Below the pieces are notes generated by a model. That model had not been told where the DNA came from and did no database searches. It was given only the letters and a program-made list of their open reading frames with translations. Made by a program: the position numbers and the translations under genes. Source: Acanthosepion pharaonis (lineage: Eukaryota > Mollusca > Cephalopoda > Sepiida > Sepiidae). From it: 64,000 bases of DNA. Location: positions 5,688,501 to 5,752,500 of the forward strand of contig CAHIKZ030001813.1 in assembly GCA_903632075.3 (NCBI GenBank). The letters run 5' to 3'. Position 1 is the stretch's first letter, and each line of letters starts with the position of its first letter. Below, one piece after another: positions 11,122 to 23,547 of this stretch.

Positions 11122-12980
11122 CTTGATTTCATTGTCTGAACAAAAATTACAAGGGCTATTGTTATTGAGAGAACCAAGATTAAATTGAACCGAATTCTGA
11201 TAGAAACCAAGTTTGTATTATATATAGGTCTTGCAGACAAAGCAGTAAATCCTTCCCAGTTATGAGTGGATTGACCAATTCAAGCAGCAACAGAATGGTG
11301 CATTCCCAAAATAGACACAAATTTTCCCAACTTTAGCTGATTGGTACACAATCCCATTAGCAGTCTAGTAAAATGTTTCTGAGGAGAGCATAATATCATT
11401 AATTCCTGATGATGCAGAACTGATGCTCCAAAAATAATACATCCTATTCATTTCCCCAGAAATTACAACAGATACAGGAAGCACAATAACAGTGTTATAT
11501 AAGATAAATTTTCAGCTACCATGCAATATTTTCCACATGGTCACGTCTATTGGTTAGACATTTTCATCAGTGATCAGCAACAGCCTGCATGTTGTGCTTG
11601 TAAAAGCCTTCACCAACAGGTGACCCCCACAATTCTGTCATCATTGCTGAAACGCATTACCCAATGTCTGTGCTTATATTCCTTTTTTGGTTACCATAAA
11701 TGTTCTGCAACTCACAGTAAATGCTAATAGGTATCATTTTTTTTTACATGGTGGAATTCAATAAACACCTAATTTGTATGCACTTTCATGTTAGACACCC
11801 TTTTGTCAGACTGCATTTAACCTGGTATCTATAACAAACCAAAAAAATATAGGTTATTGTTGTGAAGGTTAAGTCTCTACTGCTGTATCACCAGTTCTGG
11901 CATCACGCACTAACATAATAACATAGGAGACATTACTTTCAGAGCAACTTTCATTGTAGCTATAAAACTTATTATATTTCATAGTGCATTTCTGTCTTTG
12001 TTGATTTTAAAATTAGTTTGTCAGTTCACATTCACTTATTTTAAATTTATGTCTAATCAAAACATTTATTGTCTTTGTTTATAATTCAAAAATATACTAA
12101 TGTCAATAGAAAATAGTACAAAGAAATTAATTTGTTTATTCATTGCAATAATTGTGAAGAACTAATCAATACCTGTTTAGCCTTTCTTTTGCTTTGTTTG
12201 CAATTTTCTTTCCTCCCACCCAATCCTACCTATCCACTAATTAGCAGTATTGATTACTACTATCACTAATATGTTAGATAATAACACTAATTGTGCTATT
12301 ATCTAACATAAGAAAGTAACACCATAAAATTTATTCTTCTGTTAACTCTAGACAAACCTTTCATCAATGCAATTTCATCAATATTTCTTCATAAAATGAT
12401 TTATCTAAACCACCTGTCCATCTATATTTTTGTGATTTTTATATTTAAAATTTTATCATTCTTATGTTAAGTGCATTAAACTAAATGTTTATGTCTATGT
12501 CAACATCTGCTTGCATCCGATCATCATCCTCTCTCCTTATCCCTGGTGGTGTTGGTGCTGGCAATGGTAGTGAATCAAAGAGAGTTTGATGAGGCCATTT
12601 GTGGACAGCTTTATGTGATGTGAGAGGCCCACACACTTAGCCAGAAGCACTTCTCACACAACTCAAAGGGGATTGACACAGGCAAGATCTGGCAAAGCTG
12701 GTTACATTGGGATGTTGGATGCTTGGTCTGATGGGTCCCCCTTGGTTATGCCAGCCTGACTGGTGCTGCCCTCTTCTGCTGGTTTGGACATTGAGATCAT
12801 GTAGATCTTTGCCTATTCCGCTGTTGGGGTTTTTGGAGGTTGGTCATGTTCAGTCTGGTTCTTCTTCTTTGATCTTACTATCATGGGTGGCACTACAGGA
12901 GTTAAAACTGGATATATAGCAAGCTTTCTACAATATATTTACTGACCACCCACCAATAAAGTGTTGTATTTCCATGTGCC
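11122..12980. other. Unassigned intergenic sequence
   Basis: No gene was recognised. 12,480-12,950 is less AT-rich than its surroundings, but its only open frame (12,707-12,919) has no homology I know. Possibly old transposon debris. Confidence 0.5.
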
Positions 12981-13101
12981 CATAAAGCAATGCTTAATGT
13001 CATCTCCATGTTTGTGAAGCCATTCTTGTACAACTCATGCAATATAACAGGGTGTAATGCCTTGCTAAACAGTCATTGACTATTGTTATGAGTGGGTTTA
13101 A
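12981..13101. repeat. 121-base direct repeat, copy 1
   Basis: Near-identical to 14,169-14,289, with one internal change (ACTCATGC versus ACACATGC). It starts CATAAAGCAATGCTTAATGT and ends GTTATGAGTGGGTTTAA. Copy 2 lies inside a LINE at a place where other copies of that LINE lack it. Confidence 0.9.
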
Positions 13102-13301
13102 CTGGTCTTCAACATTGTTGAAGTAGACATTATGCAACAAAGTAATGCTCGGACTGTGTTGTAGAGTAGTTTCACAGTGGAGGCTTGTATTTCACTAAGT
13201 CGGTCTTAAAATAGGTTCGACGTACAAAACGTTAGGAACTTGATATAATAGGTAATGATGCAGAGAAATCTAGTGGTGGTTGCTGATAGTCTTAGTACCC
13301 G

Positions 13302-13560
13302 ACTAACGGTCATCCGACATCGACTGATTGACCAATGATATTTAGTCCCCCGACCCCACAAGGCATCAAGGCTGGTTTAACGCGGGATCTCCGAGCCCGT
13401 GGGCTCGGCCAAAAATATGCCCATTGAACCCGTATAAATGGGTCCAGGGTTGGTTTACCTCCCCGAAAGAGAATCCGCCCTTCGGCATAGCCTCTTTCAG
13501 GTTCCTCTCTGCCCGAAGGCAGAGAGTTCAACCGATCAGCCAGTCAACTGACTGACCAAC
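13302..13560. other. GC-rich island of unknown origin
   Basis: A sharply bounded GC- and CpG-rich stretch within AT-rich DNA. It contains short palindromes such as GAGCCCGTGGGCTC and CTCTGCCCGAAGGCAGAG. The minus-strand frame 13,531-13,310 is open over it but matches nothing I recognise. The composition and the adjacent TATAAATGGG-like sequence would suit an LTR promoter region. I could not define TG...CA borders. Confidence 0.4.
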
Positions 13561-13644
13561 TCCCTGAGCGACTGCTACTATTCCTACTTATAATAGGTGA
13601 GAGAGTCTACTAACTACAGAATAGGTGTGTTCCACTATAACAGA

Positions 13645-14606
13645 CTGAGGTATTCTCAGCAAAAGAAATGGCTTGTAAATTTTAATACCTCCAAAACAAA
13701 ACTGTTTTAATTTAATCACCACAGAGAAACTTTTCTATCTGACATCAGCATGGTTGATGCTAAACTCCAGGAAAGCAACACTCTACATCTTCTGGGCTTC
13801 ATGTTTTCTGCTGACATGAAGTTGGGTGACTATATTGAATCAGTTGCTATATCTACTGCAAGGAAAGTTCGTTCAGTGTGTTGTACCAGAAAATTTTTCT
13901 TATCAGAATCCATCTTGCCCATTGATAAATCTACCATTCGTCTGTGCATTGAATAGAGTTCCCAGATCTGGTGCTCCCGCTATACATCTCAAGATTCTTG
14001 ACAAAATTCAAAGAAGGATCTGTAATGTAATTGATCCTGACCAGGCATTTCAACTTCAGTCACTTTATCATCAATGTGGTTTCCCTCTTTTTTTTTTTTT
14101 ACAAATATTTCATGGTAACTGTTCTGATAAGCTTTTTTCCCCGGGTGCCCCAATTACATGAATTTAAGCATAAAGCAATGCTTAATGTCATCTCCATGTT
14201 TGTGAAGCCATTCTTGTACAACACATGCAATATAACAGGGTGTAATGCCTTGCTAAACAGTCATTGACTATTGTTATGAGTGGGTTTAAATGGTTTTAGA
14301 CTGGCAACTAGGTCTCAATGTTTTGCTGTTGAACTAGCTAGATACAACTGCCACTTCTACTCTAACACTTTTTCTCGCACTTCTCACGAGTGGAACCCCT
14401 TTCCAATTTCTTGCTTACCTTATAAGTACAATCTTCAAAAATTCAAATGCAATCACCATCTTCTGTCTTCTTTAACCATGTTCCTTTTTTGTCCTTTCCT
14501 CAGTCATCCTCACTAAAGTCTTCTCATTCTCTTTCACGCCCTGTAACACTCTGCATTCTAGTGGTACTTTTGCTTTGCTTGGGGTAAAATGATTAAAAAA
14601 AAAATT
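13645..14606 (+). mobile_element. LINE family A, 5'-truncated copy with 3' end
   Basis: Reads in broken frames from the thumb of the reverse transcriptase (NFNTSKTKLF, LQESNTLHLLGFMFSADMK, YIESVAISTARKVRS) to the 3' untranslated region. That region ends GCTTTGCTTGGGGTAAAATG followed by an A-rich tail at about 14,592. The same 3' end recurs at all family A copies. The copy is interrupted at 14,169 by the 121-base repeat. The clade is probably Jockey/CR1-like, judged from motifs only. Confidence 0.8.
14169..14289. repeat. 121-base direct repeat, copy 2, inside a LINE
   Basis: See copy 1 at 12,981. Family A members elsewhere read directly from GAATTTAAG into TGGGCTACTAGA. Here this junction is split by the repeat. 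Confidence 0.9.
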
Positions 14607-14608
14607 TC

Positions 14609-14990
14609 CCAAACGATCACATGGTATCTACCAGCTTGTTGTTTTCCCCACAGTACAACCATGGGGCTATCACTTCCACATAATAATAATGCAGCCATAC
14701 ACTGCCATCCATCTTACTCAGAAAATAAAATTCATCAGACATCATGACTGTCCTCCATTTATATACAGTCCAGTCTAAATACATTTATGATAATTGAAGA
14801 TGCTTTCAGTCATAGAAATTGGCTGGGGACTGACTGGTTTGCAGTTAATTCTTAACTCAACAAGAATTTGTATACTGGGTGTTGTGACACATTCTTTTCT
14901 TCACCTTGAATAAAACTGAAATTTTTGCAACAGTAGCACTTTTGTTGGTTTGTACTTGGTAGGAAAACCTCCATTTACTTTTCACATTAA
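14609..14990 (-). mobile_element. Tc1-like transposase remnant
   Basis: The minus strand reads LDWTVYKWRTVMMSDEFYFL then SKMDGSVWLHYYYVE, about 50 codons without a stop. This is the W-x-V-x-SDE-x-F-x-DG-x-V pattern around the first catalytic Asp of Tc1-like transposases. Flanking frames are broken and I found no terminal repeats. Confidence 0.55.
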
Positions 14991-15276
14991 TGTCTTAGCT
15001 ACTGAATGTCTTGTCAACAAATGATGATTTTTCACTCTCCTCAGACCAGTACTCACAAATGAACATGGGAACTCCACAAGCCATTCTGTCCTCTGGCCAT
15101 AACAATTTAGCCTTTATCAAAATCCCACAAATCTTTATTTTTGTTTATAACTGCAATATTCAACCCATGACAATGAAGCACATTTACTGCATGCACTTTG
15201 ATTACACACTTCATTGAACAAATTTTAATCCAGCAAAGTATAATCAAATATTTGTATTTTTCTTTTAAAACAATTT

Positions 15277-16485
15277 ACCTTAAGCAAGGCAGGAGTGCCA
15301 CTAGCATGCAAGGGGTTACAGAGGATTGAGAACAAGAGTAAAGAGGTGTGTTTGGGGAAAGGATACAGAAAAAGACAGGGAACAAGCTCAGGGTGTCAGA
15401 TGTCAATTGACATTAAACTTGAATATTTGAAGATTATAGTCATAGGGGAAACAAGTAAAGAGTTCCACAGATGGGAAGTGCAAGAGAAGAAGCTGTTTGA
15501 GTAATCATTTTGACAGTGAAAGGGTGGGACTGAGATGCCAGTCTGGGAGATCACTTAAATTCATGCAGTCTGGGAACCAGCAAAAGTAGCTCATTAGAAC
15601 AGTTGCCATGAAAATACTTATGGAAGAGACAGAGGGAAGCCATGGCCCATCTGTAGGAAAGCAATTGTAGACTAGATGCCAGATCAGGACCTATCACATT
15701 GCATATTCATCTCTGGACTTTGTTGAAGACTTCAAGACATACAGCAAGAGGACAAGTCCATATATGATAGCAATATTCCATGCAAGGATAGATGGTTGAT
15801 TTAAAGATTTGAAGGATGGACTTTCTGGTATGACACAGAGAACCAACTATCCTTGCAGTAGATGCAACTATTGATTCAATGTATTTATTCCATCTCATGT
15901 CAGTGGACAGCGTGAGACCAAGCAGACATAACGAGGTGCTCTTGAGGAGTTGGGAATCAGCCATTCTGATGGGAGGCAGGGAGGGTTCTCTGTCATGCGT
16001 AAAGGAGAGCAGTTTCATTTTGGAGGCATTCCTTCCCAGTCAACCACAGATCGGAGGTCCTTTTAGAGATCAGCAGCCAGGTTAGTTTTGTCAATGATAC
16101 CAGATTTACTACTGAGGCAGGAGTAAATAGTAGTGTCATTCATGTAGATGCCTACTTGGGAACTGATGACATCAAGAAGGTCATTAATGAAGATCAGGAA
16201 CAGTGTAGGGCCCAAGATAGAGCCTTGGGGAGCACCAGGGTTTGTGATGGAGGACCCGTTTAGGATGACCTTCATTTCACGATTTGACAGGATTTGATTG
16301 CATTAAGTCAAATAATCGTCCTGTAATACTGTATCCCTGAAGCTTACGAAGAAGGCTAGCATACCAAACTCTATTAAATACTTTAAAGATGTCTAGAGCT
16401 ATGGCTTGAGCTTCTCCATTATTGTCATGTGTATTAATAACTTTTAATTTTTTTATAATTTGTTCTACTAGCAACACTTATATTT
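15277..16485 (-). mobile_element. LINE family A, 3' half of reverse transcriptase
   Basis: The A-poor 3' end is at about 15,280 (reverse of GGAGTGCCACTAGCATGCAA). Upstream on the minus strand come LLSFTHDREPSLPP, LLKSTSLCLLGLTLSTDMRW, a GAPQGSILGPTLFLIFINDL block at about 16,200 and DIFKVFNRVW near 16,390. The palm motif expected to be YADD reads YMND here (GIYMNDTTIYSC), so one catalytic Asp is lost. Frameshifts separate the three open frames. Confidence 0.85.
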
Positions 16486-16489
16486 CTTT

Positions 16490-19400
16490 CTATCAAAGGA
16501 ATCTCATCGGAATATGTTCAAATATCTGTATTTTAAATATGCTTTTTTTAAATAATAATAATAATAATAATACTAGTACTTTTAAATAATAAATATCTGT
16601 TTACACTATTTTCATTGTTCAGACTGTTATCCTTGTCTTTATTGTCATATTCATGATATTTCAGCCGTTTCATACTTTGGTCATCTTTAAGTGATGTCTA
16701 TATTTTAAATAATATACACAAAGCAAGTTTGATAAATGCTTGATTGTATGTTCTATTTTCTCTTTTGTTAAAATATTGCTTGTGCTGTAAAATATTACAT
16801 CTATAAAGTTTGAATAAATGCTATAGCTGAATTAATAAGTTTTCTTTATATGGTCTTTCTAAGTAAACAAGGGCTTAAGCTAAACTACTGTCCCTGCTTA
16901 ACATTTCAATAATCTTCCTATACTTCAATACATCTTACCATTTTTGTTGTACATTTTAAAGAAATTCTTTTTTGCAAGAAGTTTTAAAACTATTAACATT
17001 CTTATTAACACAGCATTTAGTTAATTGTCTATTAATCATATAACATATTATAGTTAAAATTGAGTTGTATAAACATAAATTAAAATAACTAATTTTTTTA
17101 TTTGAGTTAACATTGAACACCACCATTCTTATAATGTTGTAGTGAGAGGTGCTACTCTGTAATGGAAAATGAATTAAACATTTCAAAAGAAACAAATCCA
17201 ACATGTGAAGAAATTTTTATGTAAATAAAAGATGTCTGTCAAAAGGGAAACAGAAAATTATATTAAAGTGTATAAGACAGCTAAAAAAGGGTAAAAAACA
17301 TTGTGCTTATCTGAAAAGTGAGAATATGATGTGCCACATGGTTGTGTGATATTAAGTAGTCAGTCTGCCTGGTAACTCAGTCTCACCGGAAGAAAAGACT
17401 GTACATGTTTTCAACCTATTGCATGCTGATCAAAAAAGAGACTTTATGTCCCTTCCTTTTATAGTTTTAAATATAATGCCTGCACGGCTGTTTAAAAGCC
17501 TTGTTTTTGTCATATAGGAATATCCAACATGGCATGTAAACGAAATATTCGGCGAAAAATCTCATTCATCAGTAACATATTAAACACCTCATAGAATGTA
17601 AAGTTCTTAAAGCAAATCTATGCCAAACTGTTTTCATGAATCCTTGATGACTTGGCTGTCTGAAAATGACAACATCAAGATGAAATAATGGAAACTGACT
17701 GTGAAAAACACAATTATGCGCAACAAGTTTTTGATCAATCAGTAAATTTCTGGACCTTTTCGGGCGATGTTATAGGATCCAGATGGCTCTTGTTTGCACA
17801 TGGAATTATTCACTGGTAATTAATCTTCGATTTGGCTGTGGAAAATGTCACTTGGTGGTTAGCATTAAGAAATTATGCCCAATTTTCTGAGAAAAATTAT
17901 CGTTTTTTTTATGAAAAAATATTTATTTTCACTTTAAAATAATATCATTCAAACTTCATGCCTTTCTCTTTCATTTGGCGTGAACATCATTGAATAAAAG
18001 GAACAGCTAAATGGCCTGGAGATGGGAAATACGAAAGACATGTGGCAAAAAAAAAAAACAATGTTGTCTGCTAAGTGTTGTTGTCATCACCCAGGTCACA
18101 GGGTGTTAAAAACAAAACACATTAAGCCATTGTTCAAACATAGGTTATATCAAGCCCTACTAATGTTGACCCTTTTTTTTCCACTCTTTGCTCTTATCTG
18201 GGAGTGGTGGGTTTTATTACAACTAGTTCTAAATGTTTATTGCTGGCTGGCTGACCTTTGACCCAGAGATGTAAAAGTCAATTTGGTTTAATTTTCCTTA
18301 TCACTGCTATTTTTTGGAAAAACAAACTTTTGGTTTCTGGTGGTCAGGAATCTTTTGCCTTTTACTAAAGATTTCCATGGCCGGGTGTCAATTTTTTTTT
18401 AACCCCTGTCAGTCATATAATTGAAAATTACCAATGGACTTTGTTGCATTTTGACCCCTAGGAAAATTGATTTCCTTCAAAACTCTCAATTTTATGCCTA
18501 AAATAGTTTGATTATGATTTAGACTTTCTGATTTCCCCCTAAAAAAGGTTAATTTCCCATTAATGGGGAAAATTTTTGTTTAGAACTAGAAAAAATGCAA
18601 AATTTTCACTATTTTTTCACATTTTCCCCACTGAAAAAAATTCTGAGTCATTTACACCAGCCAATTTTACTTTTAAATGAAAGAATATATCCTTTGCTTT
18701 CAGAAAATACCTAGTTTCATGGGATTCAGATCAAAAGTTTCCTTGATATTTGTTTAGATGATGATAAAACAGTCATTTTTCAATATTTTATCCCTATAAA
18801 AGTATGAAAATCTATTTTTTGAGAGAAAATAAGCTGTGACAAAATGACTTTTGCCATTTTTGTGATGATTTTTACTTGGGATAGAAATTTTTTAGCACAG
18901 CAAACCTGAATTGATTTTATTTAAGTTCAGTGGGGCTATAGGAAACCTCAAACAGCTGTGCCTGCCACATAGTAGTATAATCCCCACACTAAATTTTCTT
19001 AGATATCAAAAATTAACCATACTTCTTTGTTAAATTCAAATCTACAATAATAGTTTCCTACATTCAAAATTTCTTCAAAATATGGCAAGTAACCTAAGGT
19101 CAGCAAGAAAATGTTTTTTTTTTAATTTACTGGAATCAAAGAGGGACTTCAAGTATAAATTAAGAATATTTTTAAGAATGCTTATTAACTCTAATTAACC
19201 TCCAGCAACCAAAAATTGTTAATATGAAAATGATAAAAATTGAAATTGTTTATGTCACCTATTTTCAATCTGCTGAATATATTGCCTTCATTCAATTTCT
19301 TGACTTCAGAGTGAAATTTTCACTTTCTAAAATTATAGTTTGTTTTACATGGAGAAAAAAAGGGTGTCAGTTTAAACCAACGCTAGGAAGATACCAGTTA

Positions 19401-19515
19401 AAGTAAGAATCGGCAATATTATTGGTTCTGACCTAGCATCTTGGCTTTGATCACTTTCCCATTGCTGTAATGTAGCTTCACTGTGCATTTACTATAAATA
19501 TTTCATAGTAATATT
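16490..19515. other. Unassigned intergenic sequence
   Basis: No gene recognised. A (AAT)n run lies at about 16,550-16,570. 16,620-16,690 (CATATTCATGATATTTCAGC) resembles a piece at 53,580-53,640 and may be one repeat family. 18,300-19,400 has many C- and T-runs and homopolymers and no open frame of note. Confidence 0.6.
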
Positions 19516-19519
19516 GTTT

Positions 19520-19868
19520 GGATGAACTCTTTGCTATGGTACCTAGACTTTATGAATTTAAGCACAGTACTAGATTGGCAGTAAGATCTCATCAATTCAC
19601 AGTTGAATTGATTAGATGTATTGTAACCATAAGTTCTGTGCTAACAGTTTCTTTTCTCACACTTTGTTTTAGAATTCTCTTCTAGTTCCATGCTTTCCAG
19701 CCAGATTTGAACTTCAAAAATTTAAATGCAATGTCAATCATTATCTACTGTCTTGTTGATTACTCTTCTACTATTTTTCTCACTCTTTAATAATGTTTCT
19801 CTTTTTTCTTATTCTTTCACATCCAGTAACACCTTGTGTCTTAGTGTTTACTACCTTGACTGAAATTA

Positions 19869-19903
<35 letters not shown>
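19520..19903 (+). mobile_element. LINE family A, 3' end with poly-A tail
   Basis: Contains TTTATGAATTTAAGCA, a tail resembling the PCFPARFELQKFK block, and the family 3' end (CAGTAACACCTTGTGTCTTA). A run of over 30 A follows at 19,870. Confidence 0.8.
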
Positions 19904-22900
19904 AGAAAAAATAAACAAAAAACAACTTGGGTTGGGTTTTTAAACTATGTGCTTGATGAAATAAATAATAATTACTTTTAAAAGGTCTTGTCTAATCTCT
20001 GGTAAATAAAGGGTTTGGAGTTCATTGTCTTCTTGAATAACCATCATTTGAAGGAAGGGAATTTATAAAAATAAAAATTTTATTCATTTTTCAGCGTGCT
20101 AATCTCGCTACCGAATTTTTTTTAATTATCTTTCAATCTCATTAATGCAAATCGGAAAACGATTTAATTTTCTGAAATATGCAATCCTGAAAAAGTGGAC
20201 TGATAAGAATACTTGCCTTATTCTTTCTTTAGACTGTGTACTTAGTATCATTCTGTTCAGTTAGTTTTGTTTTCACTTCAGTTCAAGGTAGGCTTATGAT
20301 TCAAATCAGAAATAAGAAAAAAACTATCAAATAATATTTTCAAATAATTTTATGGCATCACCAACTAAAACTTTAAAATCCAGAAAAAGTTCAGTGAAAT
20401 TAAAGTTTAATAATCACTAGGAAAAAAAAAAAAGATAACGAAAAAATTATTTAGGGTAGGTGCTTTCGAAAGTTTGGTCACATCAAATATTCAAGGATTG
20501 TAAAAGGCTTACCTTTTTTTGTTAATATATAAATCAGGAATTGAGAATGTACGGCTGTGTTTGAATATTTGCAGTAAATTTTTTTAGTCACAAGAAGACA
20601 GACATGTTGTCTTTTTTTATTAATCAGTTTTTATGTTTAAATGCTGCGAGCCTAAATGAAACAAATATTTAACTGTTGCTTAGTGACGGGCAGACAACAA
20701 CTGAGAAAGCTTAGGAGATCGACCAAAATATTACGAATAAAAAACAATAATTTCCTTATATAATCAGCAGCTGTAAAATATTTCCAAACAGAGGAATTTT
20801 AAATTCATAATTTAAAATGTCAAAAATCCCCACCTCAAAAATAATGAAAAATGAAAGAAATCTACTCAGATTTTTTTTACCGGCAATTTTTAGTCCAACT
20901 ATTTTTAATTTTTGCTTTAATTCTAAATAAATTGGATCTTCATTTCCGAGATTTCTTTTTTTATTACAATCCTCGATTTAACATGTCCAATTTACAAAAG
21001 AAACTAACACCTCTACTAAGGCATGAACTACTAACGGAACCGAACCTCAGGCAAAAACACTGACGAAAATTGAAAAAAATGTCATGTTACATTTGATTTA
21101 TTCGTTCGCCTACATCGAACAAAATGTGACACAAGGTCAAGTAAAAGTTTAATGTGTGATTTCAGAAGCCGTTCAAAATTGTTCAAGTCCTCACGTCGCT
21201 GCCCCTTTTTAGGGGACACCTCAAGTGACGGGTAATTACCCCAATCCCCTGAAGGAGATGGGTACTGCTTGTTGAGATGGCTCCCAAAGACTCGAAAACT
21301 AAATATTAATTTTGATACTACGCAGTCAATAGAAAGGTTATCTTAGGAAATAATAAGAGAAAAAATAACAAAAATAAATGTATGGACTGCCTGAATTAGT
21401 ATTTTTTCTTAAAAAGAAAAAAGATGTATGAAGACCAGAAATATTCGTTTTCTTATGGTTATTAAAAAGTAAAAAACTAACATGGTACTTACTCACTAAT
21501 AATAATCAATTTCAAATTAAATAACATTTTAAAAAGCTGAAATTACGTTTTTTTTTTTTTTTTTTTTTTAGTAACATTAACAAGAATGCACACCTTTTTA
21601 TTTGCATTTGACGATTTCACTTTTTTGGCCTAACCGTTGCTGATGTGTTTTCCAGCATCAAGTTTAGTTTACCCGTGAGAATATTTTTAATTTGGGGGGT
21701 GGGGGGTATACAAATTGAAAGTGCCGTCCCTCCTCCAGAGAATAGACACCTGTTTTTTTTAGTGTATGCATTCAGGTTTCAAGTTCAACTATGGAGCTTC
21801 TGTTGCAGACTTATTTCGGCAGGTTAATTTTCTCATATCATACTCCCAGGAAAATAACAGTTGAAGTTAACATTATTGAAATTCCTGTTAGTGTTATCCT
21901 AATTGACAGAAACAGTTATTTTCCTCGACCATGTGTAAAAAACTGTGGAATAATAGGAATCCTAATCCATCTTTTTAACTCCGTAGTGTTAATTTTTGAC
22001 ATTATTATTTTCTCATGACGTTACGTACGTCGTAGTGCTTGCAACTAATTTTCACTTTAGGACTATAAAGAAACTAATAAACAAACGACACATAAGAAGA
22101 TAGATCATACAGCCTAGGGACCGCAATTTTTATCTTGTACCTGGAAGACTTCAAAACATTTTGCTTTCTGGTTAAGTTAAATTAAAAATTGATTAATTTT
22201 TACAGATTTTACAACTAAACATGCTCAGACTAGAGAGAAATCCAAGTTCAAAGTTAATTATTTTTAAAATTTTAGATGACAAAAAGTGGGGATATTGAAA
22301 AAACCGAGTGTTCTACAAGAACAAGAGAAATCCATTTTCATCATGTCTGTTAAGTCGTGTTAGTCAAGTCAAGTGTTAATAAAGATGAAGATTTTTGTAA
22401 ACATTAGCAACATTATAATACGCACTTCGATTATTGTAAAAATAGTGGACAAATTGAATTTTTTTAGTGTTTTGGACTCTTTGAGATTGCTAGTTTAAAA
22501 AGTAAAATTTACCTCGTATCTTGGATGTAGTGTCTGGAATTTAGGAATATGTATTTTTTAAAGTCAATTTGTACAGACAATATTTCCAACAACAGCAACG
22601 AAGATTAATTGTACTGAATGACATCCAAGCGAGTTGGAATGTCAACAAATATAAAGGTAAAAAGAAAAATACAGAAAATAAAATGTCTCTCGTTTTCTCT
22701 TTTAACTGAAAGAAAAAAAATGTTAAGTGTATCCTGACAATTTTGCGATAAATTTAATTTCCACACTGAAAGAAAGAAAAACCTTTTGCAAAATCAAAGA
22801 TAAACAAACAACATTGTCGGTTAAAAATGGTTTTTATTTTATTTATTTTGTATATTGCCGTTTATTTGTTTCTTTTTGCTGACATAATCAACTGAACATT

Positions 22901-23480
22901 AATTAATTTTTTATTTGTTTCTCTACTGTTGTTGAAAAAGAAAAATCAACAATCTTCTTATTTATTTCAATTTGTAGTTGTGAAGTGAAAGTGAATTATC
23001 TCCTTTAACTCCCAAAGAAAGAATTAAAAATGCAACAGGTTCGTTAATTTCTGTTATAAAATTGTCTCTAGTTTTACTGAACTCACGCTAAACCTCATGA
23101 TTCTGAGTTTGGAAATGCTCGAGATTCGTTGTTGTTGCTCGATCCTCAGCGACAAAGAGAAATAAATATATGAAATAAGATAAAATACAAGGAAAATAAT
23201 GGCCTAAATAAATAAAAAATAATCAATGCGTATGGTTGATTAAGGTTCAAAAACAAAAGAAAATAAGGTTCATTGTGAAGTGACGAACAATATGTTGTGC
23301 CCGTTGTTGACAAAACATATTTTAAATTTTATAGCAGAACCAACTATCAGAAAATTTACAGACTCGATCTATATAGGCATGTAGTCTAGTCTATATAATA
23401 TGAAGTTGCATCTTAATAGACGTGAATATTACTCAGTTTCTTTATAAATGACTTGCATCTTTACAGCATGAGCAACCTGC
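19904..23480. other. Intergenic region between ARMC9 and NPHP4 coding starts
   Basis: Largely free of recognisable transposons and richer in CpG than the rest, especially 21,180-21,300 and around 22,020 (GTTACGTACGTCG). This fits a promoter region for the divergent pair. Open frames here are short and unsupported. T-runs lie at 21,548-21,570. Confidence 0.5.
20675..20687 (-). promoter_or_regulatory. Candidate RFX X-box, possible ARMC9 promoter element
   Basis: The minus strand reads GTCACTAAGCAAC, which fits the X-box consensus RYYNYY-N(1-3)-RRNRAC at every position with a one-base spacer. RFX factors acting through X-boxes drive many ciliary genes. A G|GTAAGCC splice-donor-like site lies 162 bases downstream on the same strand (20,513|20,512), which could end a non-coding first exon. 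That link is inference. Confidence 0.4.
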
Positions 23481-23484
23481 TACG

Positions 23485-23498
23485 GCTGCCATGGTAGC
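23485..23498 (+). promoter_or_regulatory. X-box-like palindrome upstream of NPHP4
   Basis: GCTGCCATGGTAGC has the half-site arrangement of an RFX X-box with an AT spacer. It departs from the strict consensus by one base on either strand (AGC where AAC is expected). It is nearly palindromic and ends 49 bases before the NPHP4 start codon. The position and the gene's ciliary role make it a good candidate. Confidence 0.5.
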
Positions 23499-23533
23499 AG
23501 TGGACGGAACCGGATATTAATAAATAGTTTACA

Positions 23534-23541
23534 TCACGTGA
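23534..23541. promoter_or_regulatory. Palindromic E-box TCACGTGA
   Basis: A CACGTG core in TCACGTGA lies 6 bases before the NPHP4 ATG, so it is probably in the 5' untranslated leader or at the transcription start. Such sites bind bHLH-zipper factors (USF, MITF/TFE). Function is not shown. Confidence 0.4.
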
Positions 23542-23547
23542 CTGAAA

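Noticed and set aside
12707..12919. 70-codon frame rich in Leu and Trp
   Set aside because: It looks like chance in a mildly GC-rich stretch. No homology recognised.
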